Positions 1 to 11,587 of a stretch of 64,000 nucleotides of DNA are shown piece by piece. This DNA is from Austropuccinia psidii. Its lineage: Eukaryota > Basidiomycota > Pucciniomycetes > Pucciniales > Sphaerophragmiaceae. The position numbers were made by a program, and so were the translations under genes. Numbering within the stretch: position 1 is the stretch's first letter; every line of letters starts with the position of its first letter. The stretch covers positions 22,532,975-22,596,974 of the forward strand of contig JALGQZ010000011.1 of NCBI GenBank assembly GCA_023105745.1. The letters are read 5' to 3'. The notes beneath the pieces are model-generated. The model had not been told where the DNA came from. It searched no databases and was given only the letters and a program-made list of their open reading frames with translations.

Positions 1-2179
1 GGGAAGAATTTAATTTAATACTATGAAACGCATCCCAATTTAAAATTATTTATTTTTTCAATATAAAATTACCTAATTAATTAAGCTAATGTTCCATTAG
101 AACTACAATACACTTCCTAATTAGTATTTACGTACCAACACGTAACCACATTTAGAAACACATAGCTTAATTCATAGGTTATTGATAAGGAATTCACAAA
201 GAAAGGACTAGGCTTTCACTTATAATCTCATAAATGAAATGAATAATTTATCTTTTTTAACTATTTATTACATATTCTTTTAAATTAATTCATTTATTAT
301 CTATGAAATCTTCTCCATCATTCTGCAAGCCTACAGGAATATGGTTCAGGAAAACACAGTGGTAATTTTAAAATTGGTAATCAAGAAACTTCCTTTTAAT
401 TAATCAAGATGAGTATATATTGATTTCCATTAAAGTGATAAATTGTCTCTATTTACAGAGAACCATCTGTATTTAGGCTTTAAAAGTAGAAAGAAAGGTG
501 GGTGATGTATTTTCCAATTAATATTTATAAGAGTATATTTGGGAATTTAAAAAACTTGTCAAAAGTATTTCATTAAGCTTATTCAACTTTTTCTTATGGT
601 TCAAATCCGCTGAAATTGAAGATAATCTTGTTTTTTTTTTCACTTGTATGGAATCAAGAGCTTAGTTTAAGAATTTACTTTCAACTCCATCCACCAAATT
701 TTAGCCTAGCTTATTTTATAATTTCTCATTTATCTTGATATCTTTAAGTCTTTTTCAAAATAACAAGATACAAGATTTCTACCAGAATATGGACTTATGA
801 TTTATTCATCAAATTCCTGTATTAATTTTGGTTATGTAAGTTTTAAATAACTAGATTTAATAATTCAAAAGTTCTTTATTAATAATTTATAAAAGGTATC
901 ACGAGAACATATTTTATATAGCTGATTATTTAAAAATCTGAATGAAATTATTTTAATATTTACTATTTTTTGCCAAGATATATATAAATAATGAAGCTCA
1001 ATGTTTGTAATTTTGAAAAAATACTTTATTGTAGGCTTTTTGGGGGTATTAGACTTCATATTTATGTGTGTTTTCTTCAAATTTATCATACTCTTGAGAC
1101 TTACCCCTTGAATAATATATTCTTGAAGCTTTAAGAGGGTCTTTGATCATTATCAGTACATATTGGAGGTTTCTCAAGACCAATGGAGGTATATTGGTAG
1201 CTGAAGACATTTTGAAATCACTTGATGATTTTATTTTTCAATTAAATCTCTTTTAAGTAGAGAATATATTGAATATTTTTCTTTTGAGAAGTTAAACTCA
1301 AATTATAATAAGAACTATTAACTAATTAAAATAATATTTTTTTTAATATTTAATCACAAACCAGAGTATAAAAAATAAGAAAATGATCACATCTTTAATT
1401 CAATAAAGAAATTTAAACTGGTAATTAATTTATTCACTAGAAATAAAGACTTTTATCATAAAAAGGCTCTAAATTTTATTTTTTAAAGGGATTCCAATAC
1501 CATTCTTAGTATTTGAGAGAAAGGAAAGTTATTTCAAGATTCCTTGAATTACTCAAATACTTTTTCCAACAACTTGATGAATATGATAGAGATTTTCCCA
1601 AAAATTTTCTGGATGGAAGATATGAAATCTATGGAAGTTTTTATTAATCAGTTTATATTATAATGTTTCATTTGAGACAGTTCCTGGGAGATTTAGGATG
1701 ACAAGATTCTAAATCATATTTCTTTATTAATGATTTGATAAAAAAGTGGGCTTGTTAAAAATGGTAAATGGAATAAGATCCAAGATTGGGCTTCTTGTTA
1801 TACACATCTTTCTGTGGGGTAGTAGTTTTTACACAGAGACATGTATTAATGAGCTAGTTCTAGATTTATAGCTAAGAGGATTTATTTTATCCCTATTATT
1901 TAATAAAATACTGTTATAATTGACTAATTCTGAGACTTTAATACTGATTTCTTTAAAGGTGATCATTTGGTCTTTGGGATACCTATTGATTTCTAAAAAA
2001 CTTACAATAAATGTTATTAATAATACTGATAGTGGAGATTTTAGGAATTTCTGTAATTATTTTCGATTATCCCTTCTGAATATCAGCTATGTAGGCCTTG
2101 CAGGTACTTTCAGTTTCCCAAAATACTAAAAATATGAAATTAATACTATAAAGATTTCTAATTCCTTCAAAAAAAAGTT
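1..2179. other. AT-rich intergenic sequence, nothing recognised
   Basis: This stretch is very AT-rich with many stops in all frames. The only open frames are under 80 codons and have low-complexity Ile/Asn/Lys/Phe compositions typical of chance ORFs in such DNA. I saw no terminal repeats, RNA gene or protein motif. It is probably old transposon debris to the left of the Gypsy-B element, but no recognisable family can be named. Confidence 0.5.
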
Positions 2180-2830
2180 TAGTTTTTAATAAATTTGAAA
2201 TAAATCCATAAATAAAACAAAAATTAATGAAATCAAGAAAAAGGAAAAATTAGCAAATATTTTTTTTTTTTTTGGAAAATTAAGTAAAAATGAGAATTAT
2301 TAAAAAAAATTGGAAAAAAGAGTTAAAAGAAATTTTTATAAATTTTTTCTGTTAAAAAAAAAAATTATTTTTTTCTTAAAATAAGATTACTCATTAGAAT
2401 TTACCATGGGTCACCTCTGGGAAACATTAATTTCACATTTTTCATGATTTATGGATGTCTTACATAACCGCACTTCAGTTTATAGATGAGGAAGTGAAAT
2501 TTACTGTTGTGTAATTTGATTTTGAAATTCAATTAAAGATTTATCTTTTTGTTATTATACATGTTGGATAAAATCAATCAAAATCATTGCAAAGATTATT
2601 TTTTTAGGGGGAAAGGAATCTTGGTACAAAGGATGCCAGACTCACCCAAAATACTTGACTCTGTCCATGGAATAGAAAAAAAAATTCAAATTATAATTAG
2701 ATTTGGCCTGGATATGATCTACAGAATCTGTGACTTCATTTATTATGTGGATTTGATACTGACCAGGTCAGTTATGACTGCTTCTGTAAGCCTTAAAGGT
2801 ATTTTAATATACCCCAAAGACCAAAAAAAA
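2180..2830 (+). repeat. Outer LTR-B, left LTR of Gypsy-B, first part
   Basis: Similarity to the right LTR (about 21488-22400) starts with an AATAAA-T-TTG-type stretch near 2188. It continues through ATGAAATCAA near 2227, the CTCTGGGAAA block near 2418, GGGGAAAGGAATC near 2610, TTGACTCTGT near 2654, and the TGTGACTTCATTTATTATG block near 2730. It breaks off near 2825, in the segment that reads AAGTACCCCAGAAGTTC in the right LTR. A small 99-codon ORF at 2549-2848 lies inside and is not considered a gene. Confidence 0.6.
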
Positions 2831-3344
2831 TATTATAAGAATGAATAAAATAATCATTATTTAATATTAAAATTGAATCTTATAATCATATAAGGCTTAA
2901 AAATTGATTCTTTGGAATTATCATAGAAATTGAAACCTGTAAAAATAATTTTTTACTTAGAAAAATTAAGTAGGAATAAAAATTCAAAAAATGTCTTCAC
3001 AAAAATAAAACATTACAAAGAAAATAAGATATCAAATCTCATCTTAAATTTTTCCTAGGAATGAATTTTTTAATTTTATTTCACCATTGTTTTCTCCTGG
3101 AAATTTAAGGTTGGGTCACTTCTGAGTGAAAATTCTGTAACAACTCTAAATAACCTTAAATAAATCTAAAAGTATTTTCAGTATGAAAATATTAAACTAC
3201 TCAAATTTCAATTTAATTCACACCAGGTTTGGTATAAAAAATAATTTTTTATGTTGAAAAATCAGGTTTGGTGTGTAGGTTAGAGCTTATGAGAAATTGA
3301 ATTGTTAAAATGTGTGCATGTAATAAATCAGTGAGGTCAAAAAC

Positions 3345-5246
3345 TGTGAGCCTGGGGGCATATTTTACATACCCAAATAGGTGAAGGTTATCTTTAAAAT
3401 AAATTCTGAACTATGCATAACCCATAAGTCATGCATATATTCAATATTCATCATTTTTGATTTCAGAAAAGATGAATAATTTTTTATTGAGTAAGTAGAT
3501 CCATGGATTTAAGGCCAGATTTGAATTCTACACAAAGCTTCACCTACAGTAGCTCCATAGAGTGAATAAGATTAAATCAACTCTTTGAGGTGGTAATATG
3601 GAAAATACTTCAATGCCACATAAAGGATCTGTGAAAATTGTTGTTTCTCTCAATTTCACACCAAAATAATGGGAATTTGAGGAATCCCATGTTACATATA
3701 TGCTAAGAATAGTGTTATTCAGGTTTGTGGCACTTAATATTATGGTATTATTACATACACTTTTGATACACCCATAGTGGATATCAGTCTTGAAGCATGA
3801 ATTTCTATTTTGACATAAAAAATAGTCAAGGGGGACAAAAGACATCAAAGAGAGCCAGGGTACCCAACTTCTGAGGCCTCTGAGGCAAGGACAGCTCTAA
3901 AGCTTGGATTCATGGCTGATGTTGGCCCAATTAGTATACTAAAACCTTTTGGGAACTTGGTTACCAAGTCAAAATCTCATTAAATCATAAGAAAATAGCA
4001 AATAAGCTGCTATTTTGACATGCCAAGGAGGTAAAGAGCAACTTAGACTCCTGTAACCATGTCACTTCTTAATTATTATCCATGGATAAGCCCTAAAAGA
4101 GTAGTTGAAACCCTTTTTGAACTAGTATCCATTGATTTACCTCATAGAAACCAGCCATATAATGCTATTTGCAATTCTACATAGCAATGAGGTAAAAACT
4201 TCAAAAATTCATTAAGAATACAATTCTTAATTAATCTTTCTGAAACCTTCAAGACCAATTAAGAACAGTATAATCCATATAAAAACCTAAAATAATCATA
4301 CTTTCATAAGTACAATTAAAAGGTTTACTTATAGTCCATTTTTGATGATTCCATGTGAAACACTGAATCTTCAAAAATTCACAGAAAATAAACTATGTTA
4401 TTAAATTTCCAATGAAATTAATAAATTTTGGAAATCAATGATTATTCTGAAATAAAAGAATATTTAAAGTTGTTACCCCTTTTATTTTTAACCATATTTG
4501 GGTTGGTAGTCATGTAAAAGCATAAATTAAGTAATTATGATAATCTTACATGACAACAGATGATGCAATCATTAATCCAAGAAGGATTATTGTTTTCTCA
4601 CTCACTGGTTTTTCAGTTTTCTCCATGGTATGCCTCTGTGAGCTGTATTAGACTTAAAAGAGGCCTCCTCTTGCTGTTTTTTCCAGAATAATCACATTAT
4701 TCAATTATACCTTTATTACCAACAGGTATGTATTAGTTAGAACTTTTCTTAAGTATTTTATTATTTCAGAATCAATCAGAAAGACTTCAAATCATAGAAA
4801 TAAATAATATGTTGCTGTAATACTGTTATGAATCAATTTTGATCCTTTAAATCCACAATTATTCATCAAATTTCTCTACTATTATCCTTAATAAGCTCTT
4901 TGGAGTATTAGTGAGTGTTTTGTCTTAATTATTAAAGTTTTTCTCTAGTAATTGGTCTCTTCAAGAATTATATTTATAATTATTCTTGTAAAAGATAATT
5001 ATATATATTGAAATAATTTTATTATTTTAATAAAGGAGTTTTTTACATTAAATACCTGTAATTGATTCTATTAGACAATTACTGCTTACTGTTATAATCA
5101 CTAGTAGTGTATAGCAAGTAAAAGAAATAATTAATTAATTATTTAATTGTGGCTATAATAATTTTTATTATTATATTTCATAAGAACAGTCATAGTACTG
5201 TTGATTAATAGTAATATTATCAACAGTTTCATAGACACATCTTACA
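3345..5246 (+). repeat. Gypsy-A 5' LTR
   Basis: The 1,902-bp repeat begins TGTGAGCCTGGG and ends CACATCTTACA, i.e. TG...CA ends. It aligns along its whole length with 11588-13489. It holds the ORF-like stretch 3540-3848 (minus strand), which is paralleled at 11782-12108 in the other LTR. That is a consequence of repeat homology, not evidence of a gene. Confidence 0.93.
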
Positions 5247-5818
5247 TTTGGGGGCCTGGCCATGTTTTTTGAACCTTGTACCCTTAATTAGTATATTTTT
5301 AAGCTTTAAAATATATTAACTTAATTATTTTTTTCTTGAAATTTGAAGTTAAAATTATTTTTATGTTTGAAAATGTCTTAAAATTTTTTTCATTGAGGAA
5401 TTTGGTTTAACTTTATACTGTTTTTAAATGTGGCTTTTTCACATCCAAAAACTTATAAAATTATTCTTTGAGTTACTCTGAATTATTTTTGATTGGAAAT
5501 CTGAAATTTTATTTTATTTTCTTTAAAAAGAATAATTTTTTTAATATTAAAAAAAACTTATAAAAAATCATAAAAAATAATTTTCTTTTATCAAATTGTT
5601 TCTCGAGTGTCTTTAATCAAGTGTTTGCAGCTGGTAATAAGCTCAGTAAGAGATAGATTCCCAGTCCAGAATCTAAAGAAAGTATTGAAGTTCAAATTGC
5701 TAAAAAAGGCACTTTATTTAAAACAGAACAAGCCAAGCAATCACCAAAAGGTGTGTGTTTTCTGTTTTCAATTCTTATTTTTCTCTTGAATTGATGTGAA
5801 AGATGGTGCATACCAGAA
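5247..5818 (+). other. Gypsy-A untranslated leader
   Basis: A 572-bp AT-rich leader lies between the 5' LTR and the first gag ATG at 5819. A 60-codon ORF (5607-5789) is present but has no recognisable motif. I treat it as leader sequence, not a gene. Confidence 0.6.
5249..5265 (+). promoter_or_regulatory. Candidate tRNA primer-binding site of Gypsy-A
   Basis: Two bases after the 5' LTR end the sequence reads TGGGGGCCTGGCC. A TGG start is expected of a site pairing with a tRNA 3' CCA end, and the position is right for minus-strand priming. I could not match the remaining bases to a specific tRNA, so the donor is unassigned. Confidence 0.45.
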
Positions 5819-6550
5819 ATGGAAGCAGATATTCAGTCCAACCAGATGGACCTGGACAGGGAAGCGGTAAGACCAGAAAAAGGTCTGCCAAGTCTTCCTC
5901 AAGAAAGACACAACTTCCCCCATTCCCCAAGGTCTGTACAAAAAAACTTTGATGTGAACTCTGAGCCTGAAATAATTGAAGGTAATATTTTAAGGGCTGA
6001 ACCACTTCCAAGTGGAAGCCATGGAAATATATCAGTCCCAATCAAAAAAATAGGTTCAGAGAAGCAAAAGAAGAGGAGTGGGAATATGCCCAAGCCTTTT
6101 TCAGGGGGCCAGGAACTCCTACTTACACATCAAGAGCTCTCTGGGTCAGGAGAAGACCATAGAACTCTTAGGAAGGTGGAGCCCATTGTCTTGCAAAGAC
6201 AAGGTAAAAAAGAGAAAGAATTGGTTGAAGAACAAAAGTCTTTTATCCATAGACCAGAAGAAGGAATTGGAAGAAGGCCCAGTGGGGTCTACCAGCTCCA
6301 AACCAGCTCCAGAAACATCCAAAGAGAAGCCCAAAGGACCTCAGAAGAAGAAGAAATGTCCCAAGAACCATCAGGGAAAGGGAAAAGGAGAAGAAAATTG
6401 GTACAGACCTTACCCACAAGGGTACAGGATCCCCAAATTGGAGCGTTCAGCCATGGACAGTGTCTTCAATATGGCCAGGACTCTTATGGAATTCACAGCC
6501 AAAGAGCAGGAAAGGATGAAAAGGACTTTTCCATGCAAATAATACAATAA
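5819..6550 (+). pseudogene. gag: Gypsy-A gag, N-terminal part (broken)
   Basis: This open segment of 243 codons starts with ATG at 5819 and is highly charged (Glu, Lys, Arg, Gln, Ser), low in hydrophobics and probably disordered. It lies in the same frame as the next gag segments (6674, 7112), so I read it as the start of the gag-pol polyprotein. It ends in a TAA at 6548-6550 followed shortly by another stop. A 154-codon ORF in a different frame (6078-6542) overlaps it; the frame shared with downstream gag makes 5819 the better choice. The role inferred from family position is the N-terminal part of the capsid precursor. Confidence 0.7.
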
Positions 6551-6673
6551 ATATGATTTTTTAAATCTAGTATTGATGTAGAACTTGGTAAGCTTGATGC
6601 AAAGTTAAATAAAATAACATCAGATATCAGTGAATTAAAAAGAAATGACAAAAATTATACTGAATGGTATAAG

Positions 6674-7081
6674 TTGACACATGTCAAACTTGATTCAATT
6701 ACCAATAAATGTGACAGAATTGAAAGTAAATGTCAAGCCCAAAATGATGAAATGGAAGATCTTCCCATTTTCAACATTAATGATAAGATTAGAATTCTAA
6801 AAGGTCATTTTTTGGAAATAATTAATAATACCAATCAGTTTGCCACACATTTGGCAAGAAGTGATAGTGAGAGGCAGAAATTAAGGAATGAAATAATTGC
6901 AAATGTTAAGAAAATTCATAATAATTATGAACCACATATGCCAAGAAATTCTACACCTTTGACTGAAGAGAAGCTTTCTGTAAAAGGAAGTTTGACCCCA
7001 TTTTTAGGAGAAAATCCTATCTGTGCAGAAGATATTCCCAAACTGGAAGAATGGCCAACATTCTCTGGTGAAGGAGAATAA
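6674..7081 (+). pseudogene. gag: Gypsy-A gag, coiled-coil-like middle part (broken)
   Basis: This segment of 135 codons is in the same frame as the preceding and following gag pieces. The upstream in-frame sequence from about 6560 also reads as gag (a helical Lys/Asp/Leu-rich stretch), so the apparent ATG at 6674 is an artefact of the stop near 6550. The composition suggests a long helix or coiled coil. It ends with a Trp-Pro-Thr-Phe-Ser-Gly-Glu-Gly-Glu stretch and then TAA at 7079-7081, where a sense codon is expected. The same Gly-Glu-Gly-Glu region is recognisable in the decayed Gypsy-B copy near 17230-17250. Confidence 0.75.
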
Positions 7082-7111
7082 AATCACATTGAGTTCATCA
7101 GAACAATTGAT

Positions 7112-8149
7112 ATGTTGCAAGAAGATTTTCACATACCTGATGAAATCATAGTGGGAAATATACACTCTTTGTTTACAAGAACTGAAAAGAAATGGTTTTA
7201 CAAAATGAGACTATATCATGGTAAACATGATTGGCCTTGGTGGAAATCTGAAATAATCATAAAATGGGCTAACAATTCTTGGAGATTTCAAATGGAAAAT
7301 GCTTTTGAAAGTGCCATTTTTAACTCAGAAAAGGATAAACCACTCACTTGGTTCCTCAAACAGAAAGACAGATTATGTGCCTTACATCCAGATATGTCCG
7401 ACTCTATTATTAATATGGAAATATTAAGAAAATGTGGAGGAGAACTAGAACATTCTATCAAGTGCAGATGTGTAGAACCCTGTTCAACAGAAGACTACAT
7501 CAATGCCATGGAAGATTTCATTACTAGGACAAGAATTGGTAAAGCCTGGGTTAGAGTCCCTATGGAATCCAAAATGGTATCTAAAACTTTCAAAGAATAT
7601 AAGAGGCCTGAAAGACCTGTCTTGAAGTGTCATAAATGTGGAAGCACTTCAAATTTGGCCAACACTTGCACCAAGAAGACAAAGATTAATGAAGTTCAAG
7701 TCATTGAAGAAGTTCAGTATACTGAAGAGAAAGAGGAATCTGACCTAGATTCTGCAGTCTCTGAGGATACACCAGTAGAGGACTATCCCATTGAAAACAT
7801 TACAGCTTACTTTGAGGTCACAGAAGTACATACTCACTTTTCACAGTACAGTGAGGATTGTCATAACCTGATCAATATTCAGGATGCAAGAATGTGTAAA
7901 ACAAAACCTGCTAGAGGTAAAAGATACACTGCTGGAGCATCTTGTATCACATCAATACTGATAAATAATATTGAAGCCAGATTAAATTTGGATACAGGGG
8001 CATTTTTTACTTGTGTAGGCAAAGATTATCTTCCAGCCATACTCCCTGGATGGAATAACCATCTATTATCAATAGAGGGTGTACAATTTAGTAGCTCCAG
8101 TAATAATATGTACCCTTTGGGCATATTGGACACCAATCTTGTATTTTAA
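7112..8149 (+). pseudogene. gag-pol: Gypsy-A gag core, zinc knuckle and protease active site (broken)
   Basis: This segment of 345 codons contains three parts. Residues about 1-150 carry a retrotransposon gag core rich in Trp (HDWPWWK and KWANNSWRF motifs). Residues 173-186 are a CCHC-type zinc knuckle whose His is replaced by Asn (codon 7652-7654). Residues about 290-300 carry an aspartic-protease motif Leu-Asp-Thr-Gly-Ala with the catalytic Asp codon at 7991. The knuckle pattern is C-x2-C-x4-N-x4-C, so zinc and RNA binding is probably lost. Between knuckle and protease lies an acidic linker. The frame stops at TAA 8147-8149, inside the protease/linker region. Gag forms the virus-like particle and the protease would cleave the polyprotein; this copy can do neither as a full product. 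Confidence 0.88.
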
Positions 8150-8170
8150 CATCCAGAAGGAAGCTTAAGA

Positions 8171-8422
8171 ATGAAAAATGAGATAGTAGTAATGGACAAT
8201 TTCACATATTGGCACATCATTCTTGGCAATGATTACTTGAATATTTATGGTATTGACATCAATAACCATAAAGACAGATATTTCACAATTGGAGAAAATA
8301 AAAGACAAAAATTTTCTTTTTCCAATATTCCAAAACAAATATCCATTATATCTTCTGTTAAAGATACTTATAAGGATGAATTTGTGGATAATCAGCTTGT
8401 TGAAGCACAAATTAACCCATAA
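8171..8422 (+). pseudogene. pol: Gypsy-A protease C-terminus and linker to RT (broken)
   Basis: This 83-codon piece is in the same frame as the flanking gag-pol segments. It contains an ILGNDYL motif (residues about 17-23), the hydrophobic Leu-Gly-Asn-Asp-Tyr-Leu block that typically closes retropepsin-like domains of gypsy elements. A polar linker follows. It ends at TAA 8420-8422, only 13 bp before the next open segment of the same frame. Confidence 0.75.
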
Positions 8423-8434
8423 TTATCACCCAAA

Positions 8435-9670
8435 ATGAGGCATAATCTTATTAATTTATTATATACATATAAGAACACCTTTGCTTCTGATAATGAACCA
8501 TTAGGCACTATTAAAGGGCATAAAGTTGATATTAATCTTAATATTGATAGACCATACCCTCCAGTACTTAGAAGACCAGCTTCTCCAGCCAGTCCCAGAG
8601 CTAGAGAAGCCTTGGAAAAACATATCCAAGAGTTGATCCAACTTGGTTTACTCAGGAAAGTAGGCCATAATGAAGAAGTTGAAGTGACAAAACCTGTTAT
8701 TATTCTTTGGCATAATGATAAATCAAGAATGGTTGGAGATTTTTAAGCATTGAATACCTACACAGTTCCAGATAGGTATCCAATTCCTATAATTCAACAA
8801 ACCTTGACTCAATTGTCTAAAGCCAAGTATATATAGTCCATGGATGAATTGAAAGGCTTTCATCAAAATGTTTTGATGCCCAAAACTAAGAAATTACTTA
8901 GAATTATCACTTACTGTGGTATTTATGAGTATCTTGGAATGGCATTTGGTATTAAAGATGCACCATCTCATTGTCAAAGAGTGATGAATACCATCTTCCC
9001 CACAGAATTATCTGAAGGTTGGCTTATCATTTATATTGATGATATTCTAATATGTTCTGACTCATGGTCTTTGCACCTTGAAAGAATTGCCAGAGTAATT
9101 GACAAAGTTACAGGAGTGGATAGGAAGATTTCACTCAAGAAATTTAACTTTGGCTTTGAAGAACTTAAAGCTTTAGGACATATTGTTTCTGGTTTAATCT
9201 TGAGTATTGACAAAAATAAAGTGGCAGCAGTTTTACTTAAGCCAATACCCCAGAATAAGAAAGAAATGATGTCTTTTCTTGGATTTGCCAGTTATTACAT
9301 GCAATACCTGAAAGACTTTGCAATTATAGCCAAGTCACTCTATAGAATCTGTGATCAACAGACAATATTTGAGATGACAGAGGAAAGAATTAAAGCTTAT
9401 GAGAAGATAAGGGAAGCTTCTACAGAAGCACCTTTACTCCTCGTACCTGACTGGAATATACCTTTTAAATTTTACATTGATTCATATGGAGATGGATTAG
9501 AGGCGGCCCTACATAAGGTCCAAATTATTGATGACAAACCTATAGAGAAACCAGTTTGTTACATCTCAAGACAAATCAAACCAACAGAAGCCAGATGCAG
9601 TCCTTATGTTTGGTATGGACACTTGATAAATTACACTATTATCTTGATGGCAGTGTTTTTGAAGTTATAA
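8435..9670 (+). pseudogene. pol: Gypsy-A reverse transcriptase (broken)
   Basis: Two same-frame open segments (8435-8746 and 8840-9670) are separated by two stops, TAA 8744-8746 and TAG 8834-8836. They encode the RT fingers and palm. The first has the PYPPVLRRPASPASPRAREAL entry block. The second contains the [10 protein letters not shown] region and the catalytic Tyr-Ile-Asp-Asp at 9032-9043 (residue 65 of that segment). Next are the LGHIVSG thumb motif and [12 protein letters not shown]. RNase H begins near residue 210 with catalytic Asp codon 9479. RT copies element RNA into cDNA in the particle. Catalytic residues are intact, but the stops and a frameshift near 9590-9605 prevent a full enzyme. 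Confidence 0.92.
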
Positions 9671-10131
9671 CTGACTGTAATGCCATGAAATCACTTATTA
9701 ACATGAAAAATTCCAACAGACATATGTTGAGATGGCAAATAGCCATTTAAGAATATAGAGGTAACATGACTATAGCTCATAAAGCAGGAAACATTCACAA
9801 GAATGCTGATGGACTTAGGAGGTGGGAATTAGCCAATACTCCTGATAACCCAGCTTATATACCTTTGGAAGTAGAACCACAGATTCCAATTGAAGAAATT
9901 AACATAACTGATGTTGGGACTCAATTCTTTGAAGAGGTCAGAGAATCTTATAAGAAAGACAACAATTGCCATATCTTGACTTCCTTATTAGATAAAGACT
10001 GCAAAGATACATCTTTAGTCAATGCACTGTATGAAGTTTGGAAGAATTCCTATTCTGAAGGAAGATTTCACTTTTTTGATGGGATAATTTACCACAGAAC
10101 AAATAAATTCTTGTGTAATGACATTGTGTAG
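9590..10131 (+). pseudogene. pol: Gypsy-A RNase H and connection domain, shifted frame
   Basis: From about 9590 the homologous reading continues in another frame (open segments 9556-9750 and 9766-10131). This shows one indel at 9590-9605 and a compensating one near 10105-10120. The piece carries the CLVW...LHYYLDG...ITDCN region of RNase H with an Asp in the TDCN motif, and the [15 protein letters not shown] block that marks the domain end. The residue two positions before the SLCLVW block, where Glu is expected for catalysis, reads Gln. A stop at 9748-9750 (TAA) replaces what is probably a Gln codon. RNase H would degrade template RNA. Confidence 0.82.
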
Positions 10132-10690
10132 CAGATTGCTTATCAATACCATTCTTCATGAATGCCATGATAGCATCTACTCTGGACACCTGTCAGAAGA
10201 CAGAACACTTGAAAAAGTGAAGAACTGTGCATGGTGGCCATCTTGGAGAAAAGAAACCATTGAATATTGCCATACCTGTGATAGATCCCAAAACACAAAC
10301 AGGAGTACAGGCAACAAATTTGGACTGATGATTCATATTCAAGAACCAAAATCCCCTTGGGAAGTTGTTCACATGGATTGGGTAACAGCACTTCCTCCAA
10401 GTGGTGAAAAAGGTTATAATTCTTGTTTAATCATTGTAGACAGATATAGCAAAACTCCCATATTCTTACCATGTCATAAAGATGACACTGCTATGGATAC
10501 AGCTCTTCTTCTATGGAGTAGAGTTATCTCTCATACAGGGTTATTTAAGAATATTATAAGTGACAGAGATCCCAAATTCACATCTGCACTTTGGACCAAT
10601 CTTCACAGATTTTTTGGGACTAAGCTATCATTCTCAACAGCATATCACCCTCAAACAGCTGGACTAGCAGAGAGAATGATTCAAACTTAA
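10118..10690 (+). pseudogene. pol: Gypsy-A integrase, zinc-binding and catalytic core
   Basis: This segment of 190 codons is back in the original frame. The N-terminal zinc-binding part shows His residues in the ECHDSIYSGH stretch. The second Cys of the C-x2-C pair (CDRSQ) reads Ser at 10286-10288. The DDE core is intact: Asp in HMDW (10376), Asp in ISDRDPKF (10562) and Glu in LAERM (10670), with exactly 35 residues between the last two, the DD35E arrangement of retroviral-type integrases. It ends at TAA 10688-10690, immediately followed by the rest of the same frame. Integrase would insert the cDNA. Confidence 0.92.
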
Positions 10691-10696
10691 GAGGAC

Positions 10697-11455
10697 ATGA
10701 TCAGGAGATTCTGTGCTTATGGGTTAGAGCTCAAAGACTCAGATGGCTTTACCCATTACTGGTGCACTCTAATACCTGCATTGGAACTGGCATATAAGAC
10801 ATCAGTCCATTCTTCTACAGGCCAAACTCCTGCTATGTTGGAAGAAGGATGGAATCCAATACTCCCAGCAGACACACTGAGGAAAGCCTTGATTGACATT
10901 CCTCCTACAGCTTCCAGCTTCAAGATAATTCTTGATAAAGTGAAACATCATGCAAAACAGAGTATGAATGATGCTTTTCACTATGCAAAACAAAAGTGGG
11001 ACAAGAGTCACAAAGTAGGGGACTTAGTTCTAGTTTCAACCTTGAATTTTAATAATATCAAAGGCCCAAAGAAACTTAATGATTCTTATTTAGGACCTTT
11101 TGTTATTGTTGCCTTACATGGAACCAATGCAGTTCAAGTGGAATTGAGTGGTGAATTAGAAAATAAACACCCTACCTTTCCAGTCAGCTTGATAAAACAT
11201 TATCAACCAGCTGACAAAGAATTGTTTCCTTTAAGGAACCCAGCTACTTTGACTGTACCACCAGTGGAACAAAGTGAAGAAAAAAAGATAAAAAAAGTCA
11301 TTAAAGAAAGGAGACTTAGGGGTAAAAATCAGAGAGAATATCTTGTCAGATATAGAAATCCAGTACATGAAGATGAATGGCTGGCAAAATCAGAAATACC
11401 TGACTCAGATAAACTCTTAAGAGTATTTAGACATGAAAGAAGGCCACAAGCCTGA
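10697..11455 (+). pseudogene. pol: Gypsy-A integrase C-terminus with chromodomain
   Basis: This segment of 252 codons continues the integrase frame after a single stop. Residues about 1-150 carry the integrase C-terminal region (ALELAYKTSVHSSTGQTPAML and, later, VGDLVLVSTLNF...KLNDSYLGPFVI). Residues about 195-248 read as a chromodomain: basic lead-in, then REYLVRYRNPVHEDEWLAKSEI and an aromatic-charged helix ending near the TGA at 11453. A chromodomain at this position is the hallmark of chromoviruses, where it is thought to guide integration to particular chromatin. The TGA is taken as the natural end of the polyprotein. Confidence 0.88.
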
Positions 11456-11575
11456 ATATGTCTATAAATGTGCTTTAAATTACTTGATCTGAGTAATGTA
11501 AAGTGGAAATTAACCCCCTTTGGGGCCTTTTTTTCTTGATATCATTAATAAAACTGTAGTATGATTTCATTTTTT

Positions 11576-11587
11576 GGTGGGAGGGAA
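11576..11587 (+). promoter_or_regulatory. Polypurine tract of Gypsy-A
   Basis: GGTGGGAGGGAA lies directly before the 3' LTR start and is the expected plus-strand primer. It is purine-only except for one T. Confidence 0.75.

Noticed and set aside
590..615. GGTTCAAATCC resembling a tRNA B box
   Set aside because: No matching A box, acceptor stem or cloverleaf could be seen around it; a chance match in AT-rich DNA.
3540..3848. 102-codon minus-strand ORF, matched by 108-codon ORF at 11782-12108
   Set aside because: The pair matches only because both lie in the two LTRs of Gypsy-A; no protein motif is present.
6078..6542. 154-codon ORF overlapping the gag start in another frame
   Set aside because: The 5819 frame is the one shared with all later gag-pol segments; the second frame is treated as a shadow, although a fragment of Gypsy-B gag resembles its end, so the exact gag frame after 6375 is not fully settled.
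5819..11455. Idea that in-frame stops are bypassed by readthrough or recoding
   Set aside because: The stops are many, scattered inside domains, and accompanied by frameshifts and a lost zinc-knuckle His; simple decay explains them better.
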